A program made the position numbers and the translations under genes. A DNA stretch of 8,031 nucleotides from an uncultured Myxococcales bacterium. Lineage in GTDB: Bacteria; Myxococcota_A; UBA9042. The notes beneath the pieces were generated by a model, which saw nothing but the letters and a program-made list of their open reading frames with translations, had not been told where the DNA came from and did no database searches. Every line of letters begins with the position of its first letter. The stretch's first letter is position 1. The stretch lies in contig CALGHC010000613.1 of NCBI GenBank assembly GCA_937915965.1, positions 1 through 8,031 on the forward strand, given 5' to 3'. Shown here piece by piece: positions 1-6,101 of this stretch.

Positions 1-2930
1 CGCCCGCCGCGATCGACGCTGGGCTGTCCACCCAATGCTACGAGCCTGGCTTTGACGCTGGTGGTTCCTTGATCGGCCGTTGCGACGGCAGCCGCTCGTG
101 CACCGCGGATGGCTTGTCGCTCTGCGACGCCGTGACCCCGTCCGCCGAGACCTGCAACGCTGTTGACGACGACTGCGACGGTTCGACCGACGAAGCCGGC
201 GCTGGAATGTGCGATGACGACAACCCGTGCACCGATGACTCGTGCGGCGCGAGCGGCTGCGACCACAGCGACAACACGCTCGCCTGCGACGCCGACGGCA
301 GCGTCTGCACGGGCGCGGATCAGTGCGCAGGCGGGGACTGCGTCGCTGGCGGCGCGCTCGACTGCGACGACGGCAACGAGTGCACGATCGATCTCTGCAA
401 CAAGGCGGACGGCTGCGAGTATTCGGCGATGGATGGTTCGGCATGCGACGCCGACGGCGACCCTTGCACGGTCGACGACGCTTGCAGCGACGACACCTGC
501 GCGGCCGGCCCGGCCAAGCCCTGTGACGACGGCGACGTCTGCACCGGGGACGCCTGCGACAGCGCCGACGGCGCGTGCAAGGCGACGATCGTCGCCGGTC
601 TGATCTGCGACGACGGCAGCGCTTGCAGCCACACCGATCTGTGCGACGCCCAGGGCCAGTGCGCCGGAAAGCCCGTGTCTTGTGACGACAACAACCCATG
701 CACCACGGATTCGTGCCTGCCCGCCTCGGGCTGCAGCCATGGCAGCGCGGCAGCCGGCTTCCCCTGCGACGATGGCGACGGCTGCACCACCGGCGACGGC
801 TGCAAAGACGGGGTCTGCGCGGCCACGCCTGTGACCTGCCCTGACACCGACGCGTGCCACATCGTCGCATGCAACCCGGCTGACGGCCTGTGTGTCGAGT
901 CCCCCGCCAAGAATGGCCTGGTCTGCGACGACGGCAGCAAGTGCACCGATCAGGACCACTGCGCGGCCGGCGCCTGCCTGGGCAAGGCGGTCGCCTGCGA
1001 TGACGGCAACAGCTGCACCGCTGACGCGTGCGACAAAGCCAAGGGCTGCGTGAGTCAGAGCGTCGTCGGCGATGTTCCTTGCGACGACGGTGACGCTTGC
1101 ACCGCCAACGACGCATGCACCGTCGGCGCATGCCTTGGCGCGTCGATCGACGTCGCCGCCGTCTGCGGCGACGGCGAGTCGTGCACGGTCGATGCCTGCG
1201 ACGAGCTGCTTGGCTGCACCCACATCGCCCTGGCCGACGACGCCGGTTGCGATGACGAGGACGCTTGCACCCTTGGCGACGTCTGCTCGGCCGGCAAGTG
1301 CCAGGCGGGCATCGACCAATGCAACTGCGTCGAGACCGCCGACTGCGCCGGCGAGGAAGACAGCAACGCGTGCAACGGCACCCTGATCTGCGTGGACAGC
1401 AGCTGCCAGGTTGACCCCACGACGGTGGTCGAGTGCGAAGATGCCGGCGACAGCGCTTGCGTCGAGAACCAGTGCGACACCAAGACCGGCGAATGCGCCA
1501 TGAACGCCATCGCCGAGGGCCAGGTCTGCGACGACGGCAGCGCGTGCACCACCGGCGACCAGTGCAAGGACGGCGACTGTGAGCCCGGCGCGCCGAAGAC
1601 CTGCGACGACGGTGTCGCGTGCACCGAGGACTCGTGCGTGGCGCTCAGCGGCGACTGCACGGTCGTCAATCTACCGGGATCCGTGACCTGCGACGGCGAC
1701 GACTGCGACGTCGGCGGCGTCTGTGGCGGCGGCGTGTGCACGGGCACCTCGGCGCCTGACTGCGAGGATGGCAACGACTGCACCGCCGACAGCTGCGACG
1801 CTGACAAGGGCGGCTGCCAGAACATCGCCCTGGGCGACGGCGAGGCTTGCGACGACGGCGACGCTTGCACCGGGCCGGACACCTGCTCGAACGGCGCTTG
1901 CGCGGCCGCCGCCCTGGTCGTCGAGGTCACGACCTTCGCCGGGTCGACCCAAGGTTACCTCGACGCCAAGGGCGAGCTCGCCCAGTTCAGCCTGCCCAGC
2001 GGCATCGCCCGCGACTCGGCGGGCTCGCTGTACGTCGTCGACAGCGGCGAGCACCGCGTCCGCAAGATCACCTCGGATGGCACGGTCAGCAGCATCGCCG
2101 GCAAGGGCCTCACCGAGTTCGCTGACGGCAAGGGCGAAGACGCCGCGTTCTGGGAGCCACGCGGCCTGGCGATCGACGTCTCCAATACCGTCTGGGTCGC
2201 CGACACGGGCAACCACCGCATCCGCAAGCTGGTCGAAGACGGCACGGTGTCGACCATCGCGGGCTTCGCCGACGCGCCCGGCTTTGGCGAGACGCCGGTG
2301 GGTGGTTTCGCCGACGGCCTCGGCGAGGCGGCCCGTTTCAACCTGCCCTCGGGGATCGCGGTCGGCAGCGACGGCGCGCTCTACGTCACCGATACGGGCA
2401 ACCACCGCATCCGCCGCGTGACCGTCGACGGCGCGGTGACGACGCTCGCGGGTTCGGGCGTCGCCGGCTTCGCCGATGGCTTGGCTTCCGCGGCGCAGTT
2501 CGCTTCGCCGGTGGGCATCGTCGCCGGCGCGGATGGGGCCCTGTACGTCGCAGACACGGGCAACCACCGCATCCGCAAGGTCGCGCTCGACGGCACCGTC
2601 ACCACGGTGGTCGGCATCGCTGACGCAGGCAAGACCGACGGCGCCGCCGGTGTCGCCCAGCTCAACGGTCCGCTCGGGCTCGCCTTCGGCCCGACCGGTG
2701 ACCTCTTCGTCGCCGACGCGGGCAATCACCTGCTGCGCCGCTGGACGGGCAGCGAGCTGGTCACGTACGCGGGCACCGGCGACGCCGACTTTGCCAACGG
2801 GACGCCCCTCGCCGCCAAGTTCAACACGCCGACGGCCTTGGTCCTCGCCTCGGACGGTCGCGTGTGGGTGAGCGACTACCTGAACTATCGAATCCGGCTG
2901 ATTACCGATCCGCTGATGGTCTGCAAATAG
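1..2930 (+). CDS. Secreted Cys-rich repeat / NHL beta-propeller protein (5' partial)
   Basis: The reading frame is open from base 3 to the TAG at 2928-2930, giving 975 visible residues. The TTG at 69 is not a credible start, because homologous-looking sequence precedes it (CYEPGF at residues 12-17), so the true start and any signal peptide lie upstream. Numbering from base 3, residues 12-65 look like a MopE-type putative metal-binding motif ending in CNAVDDDCDG and DE. Residues 70-633 are a Cys-rich array resembling Dictyostelium CTDC-type repeats (core CDDGxxCTxDxC). Residues 642-970 are six NHL blades with core DTGNHRIRK, enough for one closed propeller; blade 3 carries an extra loop. The protein ends in MVCK, with no visible sorting tag. 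The abundant Cys and Asp suggest a disulfide-rich, possibly Ca-binding, extracellular stalk presenting a propeller. The role is unknown: adhesion or carbohydrate/protein binding is inference. The next gene starts 122 bases downstream. Confidence 0.9.
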   Translation, partial: PAAIDAGLSTQCYEPGFDAGGSLIGRCDGSRSCTADGLSLCDAVTPSAETCNAVDDDCDGSTDEAGAGMCDDDNPCTDDSCGASGCDHSDNTLACDADGSVCTGADQCAGGDCVAGGALDCDDGNECTIDLCNKADGCEYSAMDGSACDADGDPCTVDDACSDDTCAAGPAKPCDDGDVCTGDACDSADGACKATIVAGLICDDGSACSHTDLCDAQGQCAGKPVSCDDNNPCTTDSCLPASGCSHGSAAAGFPCDDGDGCTTGDGCKDGVCAATPVTCPDTDACHIVACNPADGLCVESPAKNGLVCDDGSKCTDQDHCAAGACLGKAVACDDGNSCTADACDKAKGCVSQSVVGDVPCDDGDACTANDACTVGACLGASIDVAAVCGDGESCTVDACDELLGCTHIALADDAGCDDEDACTLGDVCSAGKCQAGIDQCNCVETADCAGEEDSNACNGTLICVDSSCQVDPTTVVECEDAGDSACVENQCDTKTGECAMNAIAEGQVCDDGSACTTGDQCKDGDCEPGAPKTCDDGVACTEDSCVALSGDCTVVNLPGSVTCDGDDCDVGGVCGGGVCTGTSAPDCEDGNDCTADSCDADKGGCQNIALGDGEACDDGDACTGPDTCSNGACAAAALVVEVTTFAGSTQGYLDAKGELAQFSLPSGIARDSAGSLYVVDSGEHRVRKITSDGTVSSIAGKGLTEFADGKGEDAAFWEPRGLAIDVSNTVWVADTGNHRIRKLVEDGTVSTIAGFADAPGFGETPVGGFADGLGEAARFNLPSGIAVGSDGALYVTDTGNHRIRRVTVDGAVTTLAGSGVAGFADGLASAAQFASPVGIVAGADGALYVADTGNHRIRKVALDGTVTTVVGIADAGKTDGAAGVAQLNGPLGLAFGPTGDLFVADAGNHLLRRWTGSELVTYAGTGDADFANGTPLAAKFNTPTALVLASDGRVWVSDYLNYRIRLITDPLMVCK
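210..1901 (+). repeat. Cys-rich repeat array, alternating A/B units with one odd module
   Basis: About 21 units of 24-29 residues each begin with a Cys-Asp-rich core. Type A has the form CDDGNxCTxDxC followed by a final GC or GxC pair. Type B has CDDGxxCTxxDxC with a short CxxGxC ending. The types alternate A, B, A, B throughout, making ten A/B pairs of roughly 52 residues. The alternation is interrupted once, at 1320-1433, by a module of different spacing (CNCVETADC, then NACNGTLIC and SSCQV), between pairs 7 and 8. The B unit at about 1689-1757 is shortened (CDGDDC). The DNA shows the same periodicity with frequent TGCGACGACGGC runs. Unit boundaries are my hand parsing; most units carry four Cys. 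Confidence 0.85.
1926..2912 (+). repeat. Six NHL repeats (beta-propeller)
   Basis: Six tandem blades of about 53-63 residues each follow the pattern F-x-x-P-x-G-[IL]-A, then x-D-G-x-[LV]-[YFW]-V-[AVTS]-D-x-x-[NE]-H-x-[IVL]-R, then D-G-x-V-x-T-x-[AV]-G. Blade 6 has the divergent YLNYRIRLI. Blades 2 and 4 share an identical 27-base stretch coding DTGNHRIRK (2202-2228 and 2553-2579), and blade 3 matches it over 21 bases (from 2394). NHL propellers usually have six blades, so this looks complete. Known NHL propellers bind proteins, RNA or glycans, or act as enzymes such as lyases. Nothing here picks one. Confidence 0.85.
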
Positions 2931-2960
2931 CTCCCCGCAGGGCGTCTTGCCCGCTGTCTC

Positions 2961-2972
2961 GCCAGGCCTGGC
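2961..2972. promoter_or_regulatory. 12-base perfect palindrome upstream of the CBS gene
   Basis: GCCAGGCCTGGC equals its own reverse complement. It lies in the 122-base gap between the NHL gene and the CBS gene, six bases before the putative -35 box at 2979. The position suits an operator, but a 12-base GC-rich palindrome can arise by chance in this composition. Confidence 0.25.
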
Positions 2973-2978
2973 CGCCCG

Positions 2979-3006
2979 TTGCCGTCCCGACCCGTTGTGC
3001 TACATT
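2979..3006 (+). promoter_or_regulatory. Putative sigma-70-type promoter of the CBS-tesB operon
   Basis: TTGCCG (2979-2984) and TACATT (3001-3006) are separated by 16 bases. TG plus one base directly precedes the -10, an extended -10 arrangement. Transcription would start near 3013, leaving about a 40-base leader containing a small CCGGC/GCCGG hairpin (3007-3022). The match is moderate and unverified. Confidence 0.35.
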
Positions 3007-3052
3007 CCGGCCCGCAAGCCGGCCACATGACCGCGTTCGACAAGGAGAATGC

Positions 3053-3499
3053 ATGCTGATCCGAGACATCATGAGCTACAACGCGACCCGAATCGGTGTG
3101 GACTCGACCATGCAACGCGCTGCGGAGATCGTCGCCTTGAGTCAGGCGAGCGACCTGATGGTGGTCGACGACGACAACAACTTCGTCGGTGTGCTCTCCG
3201 AGGGCGACCTCATCCGCGCTGTGTTGCCGAAGTTCGAAGAGATGATGCTCTCGGGTGGGTCACTCGCCGAGGCGTTTGATCTCTTCATCGACAACGGTCG
3301 CGAGCTCGCCGTCGCTCCGATCGAGCCGCTGGTCATTCGCGACCCGATCTCGCTGACCCCGCGCGACAAGGCCCTGAAGGCCGCGACCATCATGGTGAGC
3401 AAGCAGATCCGTCGCTTGCCTGTCGTCGACGCCGGCAAGCTGATCGGCACCGTCTCGCGCGCCGACGTCTGCCGCGCAGTCCTCGCCGGCAACGATTGA
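3053..3499 (+). CDS. Tandem CBS domain protein
   Basis: The product has 148 residues. The ATG at 3053 is chosen because AAGGAG (3042-3047) sits five bases upstream and the protein then opens with MLIRDIMS, the usual start of stand-alone CBS proteins. The frame is open further upstream (from 2864), but that part is not CBS-like. There are two CBS domains. CBS1 spans about residues 6-57, ending GVLSEGDLIRAV. CBS2 spans about 93-144, with RRLPVVD and GTVSRADVCRAV. The Asp in each GxxSxxD motif is the residue that normally contacts the ribose of adenosyl ligands (AMP, ATP, SAM) in this family. A helical insert of about 35 residues separates the domains, and no catalytic domain is attached. The gene overlaps or abuts the thioesterase gene, so it probably acts as an adenylate-sensing regulator. 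Its partner is not known from sequence. Confidence 0.9.
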   Translation: MLIRDIMSYNATRIGVDSTMQRAAEIVALSQASDLMVVDDDNNFVGVLSEGDLIRAVLPKFEEMMLSGGSLAEAFDLFIDNGRELAVAPIEPLVIRDPISLTPRDKALKAATIMVSKQIRRLPVVDAGKLIGTVSRADVCRAVLAGND

Positions 3500-4392
3500 G
3501 CGTGCCCGTTCCCACCCCGACAGTCCTCACAGATCTCGTCGCGCTGCTGCGGCTCGAGCGCATCGAGGAGAACCTCTTTCGCGGCCAGAGCCAAGATCTG
3601 GGCTGGGGGGCGATCTTCGGCGGTCAGGTGGTCGGCCAGGCCCTGTCGGCGGCGTCGCACACCGTGCCCGCCGATCGCATGGTGCACTCGCTGCACGGCT
3701 ATTTCTTGCGGGTCGGTGACGCGACCCGACCGGTCGTCTATCAGGTCGACTGCAGCCGCGACGGGCGCAGCTTTACGACCCGCCGGGTGGTCGCGATCCA
3801 GTCGGGACGGCCGATCTTCCACATGGCGGCGTCCTTCCAGATCGATGAGCCCGGCTACGACCACCAGGCGCCGACGCCCCGCGCCCCGGACCCCGAGACG
3901 CTGATCTCGGAGCGCGACCTCGCCCTGGCTCACGTCGACCGGATCCCCGCGCACCTCCAAGCCATGGCGTTGCGCGAGCGGCCCATCGAGGTCCGCCAGG
4001 TCGATCCCGGCGACCCGCTCTCGCCGCAGATCCGGCCGCCGGGTCGGCAGGTCTGGTACCGCGCCGCCGAGCGCCTGCCCGACGATCCGGCGTTGCACCG
4101 TTTCTTGCTGGCCTACGCCTCCGACTTCCACTTCCTGGGCACGGCGCTGCAGCCGCATGGCGTGTCGTGGTTCTCGGGCGACGTGCAGATGGCGAGCCTG
4201 GACCACGCGATGTGGTTTCATCGGCCGTTCCGCCTCGATGACTGGCTGCTCTACGAGATCGACAGCCCATCGGCGAGCGGCGCGCGCGGTCTGGTGCGCG
4301 GCTCTTTCTACGATCGCGGCGGTGCGCTCGTCGCCAGCGTCGCCCAGGAGGGCCTGATTCGCCAGCGAGACCACGGCCGCGGCGGCGCCTGA
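3496..4392 (+). CDS. tesB: Acyl-CoA thioesterase II (TesB family)
   Basis: The product has 298 residues; E. coli TesB has 286. It hydrolyses acyl-CoA to free fatty acid and CoA in the cytoplasm. Two hotdog folds are expected: the N-terminal half carries FGGQVVGQAL, HSLHGYFLRVGD and DGRSFTTRRV; the C-terminal half carries YASDFHFL, LQPHG and SLDHAMWFHRPF. From memory of E. coli TesB (Asp204, Thr228, Gln278), the matching residues are Asp210 (YASDFHF), Ser234 (ASLDH, a conservative Thr-to-Ser change) and Gln284 (AQEGL), so the active site looks intact. The start is uncertain. The TTG at 3496 overlaps the CBS stop as TTGA, and a GTG at 3502 is the alternative. Neither has a clear Shine-Dalgarno, so translational coupling to the CBS gene is likely. 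Confidence 0.93.
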   Translation: MSVPVPTPTVLTDLVALLRLERIEENLFRGQSQDLGWGAIFGGQVVGQALSAASHTVPADRMVHSLHGYFLRVGDATRPVVYQVDCSRDGRSFTTRRVVAIQSGRPIFHMAASFQIDEPGYDHQAPTPRAPDPETLISERDLALAHVDRIPAHLQAMALRERPIEVRQVDPGDPLSPQIRPPGRQVWYRAAERLPDDPALHRFLLAYASDFHFLGTALQPHGVSWFSGDVQMASLDHAMWFHRPFRLDDWLLYEIDSPSASGARGLVRGSFYDRGGALVASVAQEGLIRQRDHGRGGA

Positions 4393-4411
4393 CGCTCGAT
4401 TCTGCCGTCGG

Positions 4412-4455
4412 GGCGAGGCGAGCGACGAGGAGGCTGGCACCTCGCTGGCCTCGCC
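4412..4455 (+). terminator. Long GC-rich hairpin after tesB, candidate terminator
   Basis: GGCGAGGC (4412-4419) pairs perfectly with GCCTCGCC (4448-4455). After one mismatch, AGCGA (4421-4425) pairs with TCGCT (4442-4446), giving a 13-pair stem with a 16-base loop. It begins 19 bases after the tesB stop. No immediate T run follows; the T-rich TATTGTTTGTATT starts 11 bases later. It could end the CBS-tesB transcript or simply be a stable 3' structure. Confidence 0.45.
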
Positions 4456-4471
4456 GCGCACTGCGTATTGT

Positions 4472-4503
4472 TTGTATTCAACCCCGCGTGAGACTGGTAT
4501 CAT
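4472..4503 (+). promoter_or_regulatory. Possible promoter of the DUF4143 gene, perhaps leaderless
   Basis: A local AT-richer patch holds TTGTAT (4472-4477) and TATCAT (4498-4503). The 20-base spacer is longer than ideal, so the -35 assignment is weak. The -10-like TATCAT lies six bases before the ATG at 4510, which would put transcription start at or next to the start codon. This agrees with the lack of any Shine-Dalgarno upstream of that ATG. Confidence 0.28.
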
Positions 4504-4509
4504 CCACCC

Positions 4510-5790
4510 ATGCCCGCCCTTGCCTACCGCCCCAGACTGCTCGACCACACCCTCGCAGAGCTCCTGGCGGACCTGCCAGCGATCCTCCTCACGGGGCCCC
4601 GCTCCACCGGCAAGACCACCACGGCCGCCCGCCACGCCAGGACCATCCTGCGCCTGGACCGGCCCGAGGAGGCCGCGGTCGCCACTGCCGCGCCTGACGC
4701 CATCCTGCGCGGGCGCGACGAGCCAACGCTCATCGACGAGTGGCAGGCCGTGCCTGGCATCCTCGGCGCAGTGAAGCGGGCCGTGGACGAGAATCCGACC
4801 CCGGGGCGGTTCCTGATCACCGGTTCGGCCCCCGCTCAGAGCGATGGAGCCCTCTGGCCGGGCACGGGCCGCTTCGTTCGGGTTCCCATGTTCGGGCTGA
4901 CTACGCGCGAACGACGCGGCGCCATCGAGCGCCCTGGCTTCCTCGACAGGCTGCTGTGCGACGGCCCCGAAGGGCTGCAAGACCCGGGTGACGCCCCGGA
5001 TCTGCGCGGCTACGTCGAGGAGCTGCTCGTCAGCGGCTTTCCGCAGCCCGCGCTGCACTTGCCCCCTGATCGGCGGAGACTGTGGCTGGAGAGCTATCTC
5101 GAGCAGGTAGTCACCCGCGATGCTGCGCCATCCGGGCGCGATCCCGTGCGCCTCGCCCGCTATCTCGACATGGTCGCGTTGCACACGGGCACCGTGGTTG
5201 ATGATGCGACCCTGTACCGCGCCGCTGGCATCAACAGCCGCTCAGCCTCTGCCTATGACGGACTCCTGGCCGACCTGTCGCTGGTCGATGCCATCCCGGC
5301 CTGGTGGACCAACCGAATCAAGCGCCTCGTCCAACGGCCCAAGCGCGTGCTGATCGACGCCGGTCTCGCCGCCGCCGCCATCCGGGTAGACACCGCCGCC
5401 ATCCTGCGCGACGGCACACTGCTGGGCCGACTCTTGGAGACCTTCGCCATCAACCAGCTCCGCGCCGAGCTGCCGGCCGCACGCACGCCGGCGCGGCTCT
5501 TCCACCTGCGCACCGAGCAGGGGCGTCATGAGGTCGACCTGGTGGTCGAGATCCCCGGGCAGAGGTTCGTAGCGTTCGAGGTCAAGGCCACCTCAGCGCC
5601 GGGACGGGACGATGCCCGTCACCTGTTCTGGCTGCGGGACATGCTGGGGGATCGGCTGGCGGCTGCGGTCGTGCTGCACACCGGCGCGCGGGTCTTTGCG
5701 CTCGGAGAGCGGGTGGTGGCGGTGCCTGTCGCCGCGCTGTGGGACGATGGGCTTGGCGCTGCGGGCGTGCCGAATCCCCCACTACCTTGA
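4510..5790 (+). CDS. ATP-binding protein, AAA_14 / DUF4143 family
   Basis: The product has 426 residues, a usual length for the family. The N-terminal P-loop ATPase has Walker A GPRSTGKT (29-36), Walker B LIDEWQ (74-79) and a sensor-1-like RFLITGSA (100-107). A Leu-x-x-Arg-Glu-Arg-like region follows (130-135). The DUF4143 part has SGFPQPAL, a W-x-x-x-Y-x-x-x-V-x-x-R-D motif, a winged-helix-like segment (NSRSASAYDGLLADLSLVD), PKRVLIDAGLAA and LLETFAINQL. The C-terminus has EVDLVVE (Asp343), then FEVKAT (Glu357, Lys359), a spacing like a PD-(D/E)XK nuclease core. The cellular role of this family is not established. The gene stands alone, between the tesB hairpin and the 5815-5838 hairpins. It uses five AGA/AGG arginine codons, which I did not find in the parts of the neighbouring genes I checked. 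With its lone position, this hints at horizontal acquisition. The ATG at 4510 lacks a Shine-Dalgarno. Confidence 0.92.
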   Translation: MPALAYRPRLLDHTLAELLADLPAILLTGPRSTGKTTTAARHARTILRLDRPEEAAVATAAPDAILRGRDEPTLIDEWQAVPGILGAVKRAVDENPTPGRFLITGSAPAQSDGALWPGTGRFVRVPMFGLTTRERRGAIERPGFLDRLLCDGPEGLQDPGDAPDLRGYVEELLVSGFPQPALHLPPDRRRLWLESYLEQVVTRDAAPSGRDPVRLARYLDMVALHTGTVVDDATLYRAAGINSRSASAYDGLLADLSLVDAIPAWWTNRIKRLVQRPKRVLIDAGLAAAAIRVDTAAILRDGTLLGRLLETFAINQLRAELPAARTPARLFHLRTEQGRHEVDLVVEIPGQRFVAFEVKATSAPGRDDARHLFWLRDMLGDRLAAAVVLHTGARVFALGERVVAVPVAALWDDGLGAAGVPNPPLP

Positions 5791-6101
5791 AGCGTGGGTC
5801 TGATACCCAGACTTGGCCCCACCTGGGGCCGAAGGCCCATACAACCTGCGCTGGTACCGAGCGAGGGCTGAAGAACCGCCATCGAATCGGCACGCCGCCT
5901 GGAGCGCTTGGATGATGAGGGGCAGCAGGAACACGACGGAGCGGTTCATGGCCGTGATCTCGGGCAGATCGCGATCCCGTTCTCGACAGCCGCGAACACG
6001 GAGCCAGCACGATGCGGCAGACGCGAGCCGACGAGGCTGGCACTTGGGGCGCGTCGGATGATAAGACGAAGTTCTGGCAGGGGACAGGATCTCGGGCGCA
6101 C
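5791..6101. other. Convergent intergenic region without a convincing gene
   Basis: These 311 bases separate the ends of two convergent genes. They contain hairpins close to the DUF4143 stop (annotated separately) and a GATCGCGATC palindrome (5967-5976). A 55-codon minus-strand ORF (5949 down to 5782) begins with a hydrophobic stretch, MNRSVVFLLPLII, but has no good Shine-Dalgarno and overlaps the 3' end of the DUF4143 gene. Longer open frames here look like GC-driven shadows. I recognise no transposase, tRNA or RNA gene. It may be a decayed remnant. Confidence 0.6.
5813..5838. terminator. Overlapping GC hairpins after the DUF4143 gene
   Basis: GGCCCC (5815-5820), loop ACCT, then GGGGCC (5825-5830) form a perfect six-pair stem, extendable by a wobble and one more pair. 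An alternative stem uses GGGCC (5826-5830), loop GAA and GGCCC (5834-5838), so the two compete for the same bases. A smaller TGGGT/ACCCA hairpin precedes them (5795-5809). The cluster starts a few bases after the stop at 5790. There is no T tract on either strand, so terminator status is only plausible. Confidence 0.35.

Noticed and set aside
69..71. TTG at 69 as start of the large gene
   Set aside because: The frame is open to the window edge and upstream residues (CYEPGF) belong to the same MopE-like motif, so the gene begins outside the window.
210..1901. Periodic DNA of the Cys-rich array as a CRISPR or satellite
   Set aside because: The period follows the protein reading frame, with diverged codons and no constant repeat with unique spacers.
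320..2729. Long minus-strand open frames (320-946, 1055-1930, 1671-2729) opposite the Cys-rich and NHL gene
   Set aside because: The repetitive codon pattern of the real gene removes stops on the opposite strand. The translations are low-complexity Ser/Pro/Gln or Ala/Arg/Asp.
2864..3052. Upstream extension of the CBS gene to 2864
   Set aside because: It would overlap the NHL gene and lacks CBS similarity, whereas the ATG at 3053 has AAGGAG at the right distance.
3142..5184. 680-codon minus-strand open frame across the CBS, tesB and ATPase genes
   Set aside because: It lies antisense to three clearly recognised genes and its translation is Arg/Gly/Ala-rich with no family resemblance. This is a common effect of high GC.
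5967..5976. GATCGCGATC palindrome as a protein-binding site
   Set aside because: A single ten-base palindrome far from any promoter is not enough evidence.
4424..6043. Similar short sequences (GACGAGG, optional AGG, then CTGGCAC) on both sides of the DUF4143 gene at 4424-4440 and 6030-6043, as possible insertion repeats
   Set aside because: Only about 14 bases match and a three-base gap is needed; there are no terminal inverted repeats or recombinase. Chance in GC-rich DNA is likely.
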